Below, piece by piece: positions 1-6,018 of a DNA stretch of 7,274 bases (the first letter of the stretch is position 1; every line of letters begins with the position of its first letter). The DNA lies in contig CANKMK010000026.1 of assembly GCA_947483025.1 (NCBI GenBank), positions 1 to 7,274 on the forward strand. The letters are read 5' to 3'. Under the pieces are notes generated by a model. That model saw only the letters and a list, made by a program, of their open reading frames with translations. It was not told where the DNA came from and ran no database searches. Source of the stretch: Chloroflexota bacterium. Its GTDB lineage: Bacteria; Chloroflexota; Limnocylindria; Limnocylindrales; Limnocylindraceae. The translations under genes and the position numbers were made by a program.

Positions 1-18
1 CAAGAAAGTGAGCCCCCG

Positions 19-48
19 TTGGACGCTTCTGCTGCAAACGGCGAGAAT
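19..48 (+). promoter_or_regulatory. Candidate murA promoter (TTGGAC, 18 bp, GAGAAT)
   Basis: A -35-like TTGGAC (19-24) is followed after 18 bases by a -10-like GAGAAT (43-48), whose A and final T occupy the two most conserved positions of a bacterial -10 box. The hexamer ends six bases before the ATG at 55, so transcription would begin at or beside that ATG and give a leaderless mRNA. No Shine-Dalgarno sequence precedes the ATG, which fits this reading. Both boxes are weak matches, so this is inference from spacing and from the same pattern at other genes in the window. Confidence 0.3.
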
Positions 49-54
49 CCGCCC

Positions 55-1413
55 ATGACCGCCGTGAAGCCGTTCTCGTGGGAGTACCGACCGATCCCCC
101 TAGCCAAGGAGGAGTTCCGCATCCAAGGCGGGCGACCCCTCGCTGGCCGTGTGCGGGTGAGCGGCGCCAAGAACGCCGCCCTCAAGGTGATGGCCGCGGC
201 AGTGCTCACCGGCGAACGCGTGAACCTGGAGAACATCCCAGGGATCCTCGACATCGATGTGCTTGCCGACACGCTTCGCGATATCGGCGTCACCATTGAG
301 CGACCAACCCCCGAAACCATGAGCCTGCAGGCGGCGAACGCCGAGTGGCTCTTTGTGCCGCTCGAAGCCGCCGCCAAGATGCGCGCCAGCTTCATGCTCC
401 TCGGTCCACTCCTGGCGCGGTTCGGTCGCGTGATCATTAGCAACCCTGGCGGCGACCGCATCGGCCGTCGCCCCGTGAACCTGCACGTTGACGCAATGCG
501 CGCCCTCGGCGCCGAGATTGACTACCGCGACGGCTACTACTTCGCCAAGAGCAACGGCCGACTCAAGGGTGCAACCATCACCTTCCCGCAGATCACCGTG
601 ATGGGTACTGAGAACGCGATTCTCGCGGCGGTGCTTGCAAAGGGGACAACAGTCATCACCCCAGCCGCACAGGAGCCCGAAGTCGACGATCTCATCACGC
701 TGCTCAACGCAATGGGCGCGCAAGTCGCGCGCACCAAACCCGATCGTATTGAGATTCAGGGTGTTGATGCACTGCACGGTGCAACGCATCGCATCATGCC
801 CGACCGCATCGAGGCGGGAACATTCGCCGCCGCAGCAGCGGTAGTAGGCGGCACGATCAACGTTGACGGCGTTGAGCCAACACATATGAAGGCGTTCATT
901 GATCTGCTCGATCAGCTCGGTGTTGATTACGCCATTGAAGCCGATCCGATTGATGCAACACGCAAGAGCCTGCGCGTGAGTGGGTTACCGGCTGGCGGCG
1001 CATACAAGCCCACGAACATTCGCACGCAGCCGTTCCCAGGCCTTGCCACCGATCTACAGCCATCTGCGGGGTTGATGCTGACGCGCGCCGCAGGCACGAG
1101 CACCATCGAAGAGACAATCTTTGAAGATCGGCTTGAGTGGCTCGTTGGGCTGCGTGGCTTCGGCGCACAGGTCGAGATCGTGGACCCACGCACCGCGCGC
1201 GTCACTGGGCCGACAACGTTCGTTGCCGCCGAGGCGGAGATCCCGGACCTACGCGCAGGTGCCACCCTGATGCTCGCCGCGCTGGCCGCACCAGGGGCAA
1301 GCCGCATCCATGGTGCGCACCACGTGCGCCGCGGCTATGCGAACATTGAGGAGAAGTTCCGAGGCCTCGGCGCGGAGCTCACCCACGTAAGCGAAGAGGG
1401 AGTGGCGGGATGA
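55..1413 (+). CDS. murA: UDP-N-acetylglucosamine 1-carboxyvinyltransferase MurA, Cys-to-Asp type
   Basis: This cytoplasmic enzyme transfers enolpyruvate from phosphoenolpyruvate to UDP-GlcNAc, the first committed step of peptidoglycan synthesis. From the ATG at 55 it has 452 residues (E. coli MurA has 419). The family core starts near residue 21 with FRIQGG, followed by SGAKNAALK with the substrate-binding Lys39 and Asn40. The mobile loop reads [13 protein letters not shown]. Asp134 stands where E. coli has Cys115, and Arg139 matches Arg120. TDLQ supplies Asp333 (E. coli Asp305) and [11 protein letters not shown] supplies Arg426 (Arg397). The Asp form is known from mycobacteria and Chlamydia and is not alkylated by fosfomycin. 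An upstream in-frame TTG at 19 would add 12 residues; I prefer the ATG because the TTG lies in a possible -35 box and the added residues have no counterpart in the family. The stop overlaps the mreB start (ATGA), so the two are probably co-transcribed. Confidence 0.96.
   Translation: MTAVKPFSWEYRPIPLAKEEFRIQGGRPLAGRVRVSGAKNAALKVMAAAVLTGERVNLENIPGILDIDVLADTLRDIGVTIERPTPETMSLQAANAEWLFVPLEAAAKMRASFMLLGPLLARFGRVIISNPGGDRIGRRPVNLHVDAMRALGAEIDYRDGYYFAKSNGRLKGATITFPQITVMGTENAILAAVLAKGTTVITPAAQEPEVDDLITLLNAMGAQVARTKPDRIEIQGVDALHGATHRIMPDRIEAGTFAAAAAVVGGTINVDGVEPTHMKAFIDLLDQLGVDYAIEADPIDATRKSLRVSGLPAGGAYKPTNIRTQPFPGLATDLQPSAGLMLTRAAGTSTIEETIFEDRLEWLVGLRGFGAQVEIVDPRTARVTGPTTFVAAEAEIPDLRAGATLMLAALAAPGASRIHGAHHVRRGYANIEEKFRGLGAELTHVSEEGVAG
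1397..1402 (+). promoter_or_regulatory. Shine-Dalgarno site of mreB
   Basis: AGGGAG lies inside the last codons of murA, seven bases before the mreB ATG at 1410. Together with the ATGA stop/start overlap it supports this start and translational coupling of mreB to murA. It is the clearest ribosome-binding site in the window. Confidence 0.5.
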
Positions 1414-2408
1414 AGATCGGCATCGACCTAGGAACCGCAAACATCCTCGTCTTCGTTCAGGGGAGCGGCATTACCGTTCGCGAGCCCAGCGTTGTTGCAA
1501 TCAACGATCGCGACCAGATCGTTGCCGTTGGCAACGAGGCGAAGGAGATGCTCGGACGCACCCCTGGCTCCATCACCGCCATTCGACCGCTGCGCGACGG
1601 TGTGATTGCCGACTACGTCGTTACGGAGGCAATGCTCCGCTACTTCATCAAGAAGGGAACCGCCGGTCGATTCGCATTCGGTCGACCAGACGTGCTCGTC
1701 AGCGTTCCAGCCGGCTCTACTTCGGTAGAGAAGCGCTATGTGCTCGACGCGGCGCGTCAGGCCGGTGCAGGAAAGGCGTTCCTGATTGAAGAGCCGATGG
1801 CGGCGGCGATCGGCGCCGAGCTGCCGATCAGCGGCCCGTCGGGGAACATGATCGTGAACATTGGTGGCGGCACCGCCGAGATTGCCGTGATCTCACTCTC
1901 CGAGATTGTGGTGAGCAAGTCGCACCGTGTTGGCGGCAACCGCTTCGACGAAGCGATCGCGCTGTACATTCGCCGCAAGTACAACCTGATGATTGGCGAT
2001 CGCACCGCCGAGCAGGTGAAGATTGAGATCGGCAGCGCTCTTCCACTGGAAGAGGAGTTGACCATGAGCGTGAAGGGCCGCGACATGATCGCAGGCTTGC
2101 CGCGCGAGGTGAAGATCACCTCGACCGAAGTGACCGAGGCGCTTGAGGTGCCGCTGCGCAACCTCACCGACGCGATTCGTGCGGTGTTGGAGCAGACGCC
2201 ACCTGAGCTAAGCGCCGACATCATCGATAAGGGAATCGTGATCTCTGGCGGTGGCGCGCTGCTCCGAAACATCGATCGCTTGGTGACGACCGTCACCGGG
2301 GTTGCCGCGCACATCGCTCCGGACCCGCTGAGCTGCGTTGCGAAGGGAACGGGCATTGCGCTCGAACACTTCGACCAGTTCGCGAAGTCCATGACCAGCG
2401 AGGCCTAA
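1410..2408 (+). CDS. mreB: MreB-type actin-like cell-shape protein
   Basis: This is a bacterial actin whose filaments move under the cytoplasmic membrane and guide cell-wall elongation. At 332 residues it is slightly shorter than E. coli MreB (347) because it begins directly with [11 protein letters not shown] (phosphate-1 motif, residues 1-11) and lacks the N-terminal amphipathic helix. [16 protein letters not shown] (124-139) carries the Glu of the hydrolysis site. The phosphate-2 motif [16 protein letters not shown] lies at 148-163, and the adenosine motif [17 protein letters not shown] at 275-291. The segment around Arg87-Phe90 could be the hydrophobic membrane-contact loop. Two residues are unusual. 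Asn150 replaces the Asp of the usual DIGGGT, and Asn177 replaces the Asp of the usual GGDRFDEA. The protein could be an MreB paralogue such as Mbl, since mreC, mreD and rodA are absent here. Pairing with murA links precursor supply to the elongation scaffold. Confidence 0.95.
   Translation: MKIGIDLGTANILVFVQGSGITVREPSVVAINDRDQIVAVGNEAKEMLGRTPGSITAIRPLRDGVIADYVVTEAMLRYFIKKGTAGRFAFGRPDVLVSVPAGSTSVEKRYVLDAARQAGAGKAFLIEEPMAAAIGAELPISGPSGNMIVNIGGGTAEIAVISLSEIVVSKSHRVGGNRFDEAIALYIRRKYNLMIGDRTAEQVKIEIGSALPLEEELTMSVKGRDMIAGLPREVKITSTEVTEALEVPLRNLTDAIRAVLEQTPPELSADIIDKGIVISGGGALLRNIDRLVTTVTGVAAHIAPDPLSCVAKGTGIALEHFDQFAKSMTSEA
2400..2403 (+). promoter_or_regulatory. Possible Shine-Dalgarno site of the PHP gene
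   Basis: GAGG lies in the last codons of mreB, nine bases before the ATG at 2413. It is a short match at a somewhat long spacing. The next gene shows no comparable site, so coupling by closely spaced genes may matter more than this motif. Confidence 0.3.
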
Positions 2409-2412
2409 CCCA

Positions 2413-3123
2413 ATGGCGGCCCGCGCCGTCGTCGACCTGCACTGCCATACCAGCGCAAGCTTCGACTCGCTGAGTGACCCGCTCGCCGTTGCCCGCATCG
2501 CAGCGTCACGGGGCATCACCCACCTCGCCATTACCGACCACGACCGCATCGACGGCGCACTCCGCGCTCGCGACGCGGCTATCCCAGGGATTACGGTGAT
2601 CATCGGCTCCGAGGTGCGCACCCAGCAGGGCGACCTCATCGCCCTCTTCCTGGATCGCCCGATCACCGCCGGCCTCCCCGCCAGTGAGGCGATCGCCGCC
2701 ATTCGCGACCAGGGTGGGCTCGTGGGAATCCCACACCCATTCGACGGTTGGCGCGGCTCGCTCCTTCGCGACGAAGCGGCCCTCTCACTGCTGAGCGAGG
2801 TCGACTGGATCGAAGGTTGGAACGCCCGACTGGTAGCGCCCGGCGGCAATCAGCGTGCCTCCGAACTCGCCGCGGCTCGCGGTCTGCCATCAGTCGCCGC
2901 GAGCGATGCGCACACGCTGCTGGAGATCGGCGGCGCCGCCACGATCATGACGGGCGACCTCAGCACCGCCGCTGGGTTTCACTCTGCGCTGCACGGCGAC
3001 CTCACCCGCATTACCGGTCGCGGTGCACTCGTTGCGCGCCTCTTCACGCCAATCGCAAAACTGGTCAACGCGACACGTGGGAATCGCCGCGTGAGCCCAG
3101 GCGTGACCTTCGGCGACCGTTAG
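2413..3123 (+). CDS. PHP-domain metal-dependent phosphoesterase
   Basis: This 236-residue soluble protein of the PHP superfamily (COG0613-like) is predicted to hydrolyse a phosphoester with a two- or three-metal centre. The metal-binding motifs appear in order: DLHCHTSAS (Asp8, His10, His12), AITDHDRIDG (Asp42, His43, Asp44), GSEV (Glu67), GIPHPFDG (His108), the EGWNAR segment (134-139), and ASDAHT (Asp165, His167). The Asn in EGWNAR followed by a GLPSVAASDAH segment matches the C-terminal PHP-associated region of this family. There are no signal peptide or membrane segments. The substrate is unknown. Relatives include 5'-3' exonucleases and nucleotide-bisphosphate phosphatases, and nothing in the sequence decides between them. 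It starts four bases after mreB and ends eight bases before a membrane-protein gene, so it is very likely in the murA operon. The last 30 or so residues are basic and may be disordered. Confidence 0.88.
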   Translation: MAARAVVDLHCHTSASFDSLSDPLAVARIAASRGITHLAITDHDRIDGALRARDAAIPGITVIIGSEVRTQQGDLIALFLDRPITAGLPASEAIAAIRDQGGLVGIPHPFDGWRGSLLRDEAALSLLSEVDWIEGWNARLVAPGGNQRASELAAARGLPSVAASDAHTLLEIGGAATIMTGDLSTAAGFHSALHGDLTRITGRGALVARLFTPIAKLVNATRGNRRVSPGVTFGDR

Positions 3124-3131
3124 ACAAGCAG

Positions 3132-4136
3132 ATGCTGCTCGCACGACTCACGCGCCGCTCCACCCTCTTCGCCTTACTCCTCACGGTGGTCCTTGTTGCA
3201 GGTGTGGTGCGCGCCGCCACCTCATTTGACCTTGCAGAGGTTGCCGCCACCATCAATCGTGCCAACATCGCGTGGCTCCTTCTTGCGCTTGGGGCAAGCT
3301 GGAGCACCTTCCCGTTGCGCGGGCTGCGCTGGCGCATGATCCTCTCCGCATCGGGACTGAACATTTCACGACGCGCCGCAACGGAGATTCTCACCCTCTC
3401 GTTCTGGGTGAACTGCGTGCTGCCGGCAAAGATGGGGGATGTCTATCGCGGCTGGCTACTGAAGCACAATGGCGCGACGTCATTTGGGAATGCGGTCGGC
3501 ACGGTGATTGCTGAGCGGCTCGTGGACCTTGCCACCGTCGCACTCCTTGGTGCCGCGTCAACCTTCGTTGCTTTCGGCGGAAAGCTACCGCCAACGGCGC
3601 TCGCACTCACCGCGATCGCCCTCGGCGTTGCTGCGGCCACCACGCTCTTGCTCCTTGTTGCGCGTGGCTTCGCCGCCGCGCTCATTTACGCACTGCCAAT
3701 TCCTGATGCGATTAAGAACGGATTCACGAATGCCGCAACGTCGCTGCGCGCAGGGAGTGGGGGAAGAGTGATCCGCACCGCCCTGCCGTTCTCACTTGCG
3801 ATCTGGATCGGTGAATCTGTCCGCCTTGCCGCCGTTGCCGCGGCACTCGGCCTCTTTGTTGTAAACCCCGACGCGGGTCAGATCGGCATTGCGAGCACCA
3901 TCTTTGTCGCGCTTGTCTCCGCGGTGCTCACCGTGGTGCCATTTACGCCAGCAGGGATCGGCATTGTTGAGGCGGGGATGGTGGGCATCCTGGTTGCGCT
4001 CTTCGGGTTCACGCCGGAATCGGCGATTGCACTTGCGCTGCTGGATCGTTTGGTGGGGGTTGGTAGCTTGATCGTTGGCGGCGGTGCGCTGTTTGCCTTC
4101 TCGCCGTACCGGCGTGGTGTTGGCTCGCTGCGCTAG
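3132..4136 (+). CDS. LPG-synthase TM / AglD-family polytopic membrane protein (putative flippase)
   Basis: This 334-residue integral membrane protein resembles the membrane half of lysylphosphatidylglycerol synthase (Pfam LPG_synthase_TM; flippase-like or UPF0104 proteins). Hydrophobic stretches occur near residues 12-29, 46-60, 86-98, 130-147, 155-175, 215-235, 250-270, 283-293 and 310-322. Family signatures are LRGLRWRMIL (62-71), NCVLPAKMGDVYRGWLL (94-110), ERLVDL (128-133) and PAGIGIVEAG (273-282). The cytosolic aminoacyl-transferase domain of full MprF is absent, so lysine transfer is unlikely. Members are thought to move lipids or lipid-linked sugars across the membrane, but the substrate here is unknown. 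I chose the ATG at 3132, eight bases after the PHP stop. No clear ribosome-binding site precedes it, so translation may be coupled. An upstream extension in the same frame would overlap the PHP gene and lacks family character. The stop overlaps that of the convergent nfo. Confidence 0.85.
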   Translation: MLLARLTRRSTLFALLLTVVLVAGVVRAATSFDLAEVAATINRANIAWLLLALGASWSTFPLRGLRWRMILSASGLNISRRAATEILTLSFWVNCVLPAKMGDVYRGWLLKHNGATSFGNAVGTVIAERLVDLATVALLGAASTFVAFGGKLPPTALALTAIALGVAAATTLLLLVARGFAAALIYALPIPDAIKNGFTNAATSLRAGSGGRVIRTALPFSLAIWIGESVRLAAVAAALGLFVVNPDAGQIGIASTIFVALVSAVLTVVPFTPAGIGIVEAGMVGILVALFGFTPESAIALALLDRLVGVGSLIVGGGALFAFSPYRRGVGSLR

Positions 4137-4139
4137 CGC
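4130..4139. repeat. 10-bp palindrome holding two opposed stop codons
   Basis: GCGCTAGCGC is a perfect palindrome. Its central CTAG gives TAG to the plus-strand membrane-protein gene (4134-4136) and TAG to the minus-strand nfo (4135-4133). The stem is too short, and no T-run follows, so it does not look like an intrinsic terminator. Confidence 0.6.
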
Positions 4140-5215
4140 TTCTTCTTCGCGACTGGCTTCTTTGTAGCGGGCTTCTTCTTCACCACTGGCTTCTTCACAT
4201 CGGGCTTCGCAGCAGGGGTAGGTTTCGCTGGAGTCTTCTTCACCTTCTTAACCTTTGGCTCTTCTGCTGGGAGTGGTTTCAACTTCAGCGTTCCTTCGGA
4301 GAGCTGCAGGCTGCGCTCGATGTTCAGCTTGTCCCAACCCTCCTCCATGCCAGGTGTTTCGAGGTAGTAGTTCACGTGCGCAAGGCGCGGATGGCGAATG
4401 AGCGCCGCGAGACCGCGTGTGCCGACCTCACCGCCACCAATGTGCTGGTGCCGGTCGAGCTTTGAGCCGTGCGCCGCCTTGCTGTCGTTGTAGTGGATCA
4501 TCACCAGCTTCTCGAGACCAATCTTCTTGTCGAACTGCTCCACGAGCCGATCCACTTCGTCGTCGCCCTTCATCTCAACGCCAGCACCCCAAAGGTGTGC
4601 GGAGTCGAGGCAGTAGGCAACGCGCGACATATCGATGCCGCGGGCGGCCATGGATTCGTGGATGTCGATCAGCTCGTCGAGGCTCTCACCGATCCCATTG
4701 CCACCACCGGCGCTGTTCTCGAGCACCAAGAGTGCCGAGTCGTCGACGAGCGGGACACCGTCCAAGATGCGCTCCACCGCCTCGGCAACGCGGGCGACAC
4801 CGGCCTCGATGCCCGTCCCCATGTGTGAGCCGATGTGGACGTTGACGAACGAGGCGCCGTACTCGGGCGCCACACGAAGCTCGTGGCGAAGCAACTCCAC
4901 CGTCTTCTCACGGAAGACCGGGTTCGGTCCGGCGAGGTTCGCCAGATAGGCGGCGTGCACCGCAAGTGGCCCGAAGCCGTGTTCTTTCATGCGGGCACGG
5001 AAGGCGGGGAGCTCCTTGGGGAGTTCGGCGCGGCGCGCCCAGCCCGTTGGGTTGCCAGTGAAGATTTGCAGCCCCATCGCCCCAACCGCTGCCGCGCGGT
5101 CGGCCGCCTTGACGAGGCCAGGGCCAGCCGCGAGGTGGGCGCCGAGCATGCGGTCGAGCCGCCCAGCCGCGGCGGCTGGTGCGCTGCTCTTGAGTTTCGG
5201 ACGCTTGGCTGCCAT
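4133..5215 (-). CDS. nfo: Endonuclease IV (deoxyribonuclease IV) with basic N- and C-terminal extensions
   Basis: This zinc-dependent TIM-barrel AP endonuclease cleaves DNA 5' to abasic sites in base excision repair. It has 360 residues; E. coli Nfo has 285. The catalytic core runs from GAHLAAGPGL (25-34) to about residue 310. All nine expected metal ligands are visible: His87 (VHAAYL), His127 (NVHIGSH), Glu166 (LENSAGGGN), Asp204 and His207 (CLDSAHLWG), His241 (IHYND), Asp254 and His256 (LDRHQH), and Glu286 (LETPG). About 22 basic, Ala-rich residues precede the core. A tail from about 320 to 360 is built from Lys, Pro, Ala and Val, with 17 Lys in the last 40 residues, resembling histone-H1-like tails. 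A start at Met23 would remove the N-terminal extension and give a family-like start. I kept the upstream ATG because a -10-like hexamer sits at the correct leaderless distance. It lies 41 bases downstream of comF and may be co-transcribed with it. Confidence 0.95.
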   Translation of the reverse strand: MAAKRPKLKSSAPAAAAGRLDRMLGAHLAAGPGLVKAADRAAAVGAMGLQIFTGNPTGWARRAELPKELPAFRARMKEHGFGPLAVHAAYLANLAGPNPVFREKTVELLRHELRVAPEYGASFVNVHIGSHMGTGIEAGVARVAEAVERILDGVPLVDDSALLVLENSAGGGNGIGESLDELIDIHESMAARGIDMSRVAYCLDSAHLWGAGVEMKGDDEVDRLVEQFDKKIGLEKLVMIHYNDSKAAHGSKLDRHQHIGGGEVGTRGLAALIRHPRLAHVNYYLETPGMEEGWDKLNIERSLQLSEGTLKLKPLPAEEPKVKKVKKTPAKPTPAAKPDVKKPVVKKKPATKKPVAKKKR

Positions 5216-5221
5216 GGGGAG

Positions 5222-5227
5222 AGAGTG
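5222..5227 (-). promoter_or_regulatory. Candidate -10 element for nfo
   Basis: Read on the minus strand this is CACTCT, at -12 to -7 from the nfo ATG, with the conserved A and final T in place. No Shine-Dalgarno sequence is present in the 41-base gap to comF and no convincing -35 box is visible. The call rests mainly on the same spacing being seen at three other genes, so it is weak alone. Confidence 0.22.
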
Positions 5228-5256
5228 CCACGCCGCGCCGCAGACCGCTCGTCGAC

Positions 5257-5961
5257 TTACTCACCATGCGCAAGCACCTCCCGGGCTACCGCGACCACGC
5301 CGATGGCCGTGCACCCAGCGGCGCGCAGGGTCGCGGCCGCCGCCTCGAAGGTGGCGCCACTTGTCCAAATATCGTCAACCAGAATGACGCGCTCTGGCAT
5401 CACGGCGCCTACGCGCACCGCGAAGACGCGGTCCATGACTCGCCGTCGCTCAGCGCGCCCGAGCGAATGCAGTGCGGGTACCGCCCTGGTGCGCTCAAGC
5501 ATCGGCGCGATAGCGGAAGGGAGCGCCCGCGCTGCAGCAGACGCAATCAGCGCAGCATGATCAAAGCCGCGATCACGGAGGCGTGCGGGATCGGTGGGGA
5601 TCGGAACAAGTGTGGCGTCGCCACCAAGGTCGTGTTGCACCGCACGAATGGCAGCGCGCAGGCCGACCCCGAGCGGCTCTGCCAGCGCGGGCACACCATG
5701 GAACTTCAACGTTCGTGCCACCTCACCGAGGCCCCCCTCATATTGGCCGATCCACGCACCGGCGATGCAGCCTGCTGGTGCAACCCCTCGCTCTACACGA
5801 CCGCTACCAGCGAGACCGAGCTCGTCGCGGCACTCAGAACAGAGAAGCGCACCTTCGACGCCGCAGGCGCCACAGCGCTGTGGCGCGAGAAGCGCCAACA
5901 CTGGCGTGGCGGCGCGCTGCAACTCGGCGAGTGCATCGCGGGCACGCTCTGTGAACTGCAT
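5257..5961 (-). CDS. comF: ComF family protein (phosphoribosyltransferase fold)
   Basis: This 234-residue ComF protein is known from naturally transformable bacteria, where it is needed for internalising or handling incoming DNA together with helicase partners. The N-terminal zinc finger is formed by Cys30, Cys33, Cys41 and Cys44 (CGACG...CSEC). The phosphoribosyltransferase-type domain follows, with a LKFHG segment, the RDRGFDHAALIA motif, and the PRPP-binding loop VILVDDIWTSGAT at 192-204. Length and motif order are typical. I chose the ATG at 5961 because the open frame upstream runs across the divergent acyltransferase gene and has no family similarity. A GTG at residue 21 is a possible shorter start. 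A strong AGGAGG-like stretch lies farther upstream but has no in-frame start at a useful distance. nfo follows after 41 bases. ComF alone does not show competence; no other com genes are in view. Confidence 0.9.
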   Translation of the reverse strand: MQFTERARDALAELQRAATPVLALLAPQRCGACGVEGALLCSECRDELGLAGSGRVERGVAPAGCIAGAWIGQYEGGLGEVARTLKFHGVPALAEPLGVGLRAAIRAVQHDLGGDATLVPIPTDPARLRDRGFDHAALIASAAARALPSAIAPMLERTRAVPALHSLGRAERRRVMDRVFAVRVGAVMPERVILVDDIWTSGATFEAAAATLRAAGCTAIGVVAVAREVLAHGE

Positions 5962-5967
5962 CCCTAC

Positions 5968-5973
5968 AGGATC
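5968..5973 (-). promoter_or_regulatory. Candidate -10 element for comF
   Basis: On the minus strand this reads GATCCT, at -12 to -7 from the comF ATG, with A at -11 and T at -7. It lies in the 57-base divergent region shared with the acyltransferase gene. No matching -35 box is evident. Confidence 0.25.
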
Positions 5974-6006
5974 GTGCGTCGCACATACCTCCTGCGTATC
6001 GGGCGG

Positions 6007-6012
6007 TACGAT
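6007..6012 (+). promoter_or_regulatory. Candidate -10 element for the acyltransferase gene (leaderless start)
   Basis: TACGAT matches the TAnnnT core and ends six bases before the ATG at 6019, placing the expected transcription start on the A of the ATG. No Shine-Dalgarno site and no clear -35 box are seen. This is the best of the four candidate -10 elements in the window. Confidence 0.4.
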
Positions 6013-6018
6013 AGGCCC

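Noticed and set aside
100..885. Long minus-strand open frame (261 codons) inside murA
   Set aside because: It lies wholly antisense to a well-supported murA. Its His/Cys/Arg-rich composition is typical of an antisense frame in GC-rich DNA, and it shows no recognisable motif.
1757..2849. Two minus-strand open frames over 200 codons, opposite mreB and the PHP gene
   Set aside because: Both are Ser/Arg-rich shadows of genes with intact family motifs, and they show no domain features or start signals of their own.
2748..3131. 128-codon upstream extension of the AglD-like membrane protein
   Set aside because: It overlaps the PHP gene in another frame, is Arg-rich and without family character, while the ATG at 3132 begins a normal first membrane segment.
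4130..4139. Possible bidirectional terminator at the convergent gene ends
   Set aside because: The palindrome is only 10 bp with no loop and no flanking T-run, so it cannot form a normal intrinsic terminator.
4133..4250. CTTCTT-rich tract as a possible microsatellite or regulatory repeat
   Set aside because: It is explained by Lys codons (AAG) in the basic tail of nfo read on the minus strand; the units are imperfect and not in regular tandem.
4469..4845. Plus-strand open frames within nfo
   Set aside because: They are antisense to conserved metal-binding motifs of endonuclease IV and carry no features of their own.
5266..6018. 251-codon upstream extension of the acyltransferase frame
   Set aside because: It is antisense to comF, whose zinc finger and PRPP loop are intact. 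The family-like protein begins at 6019.
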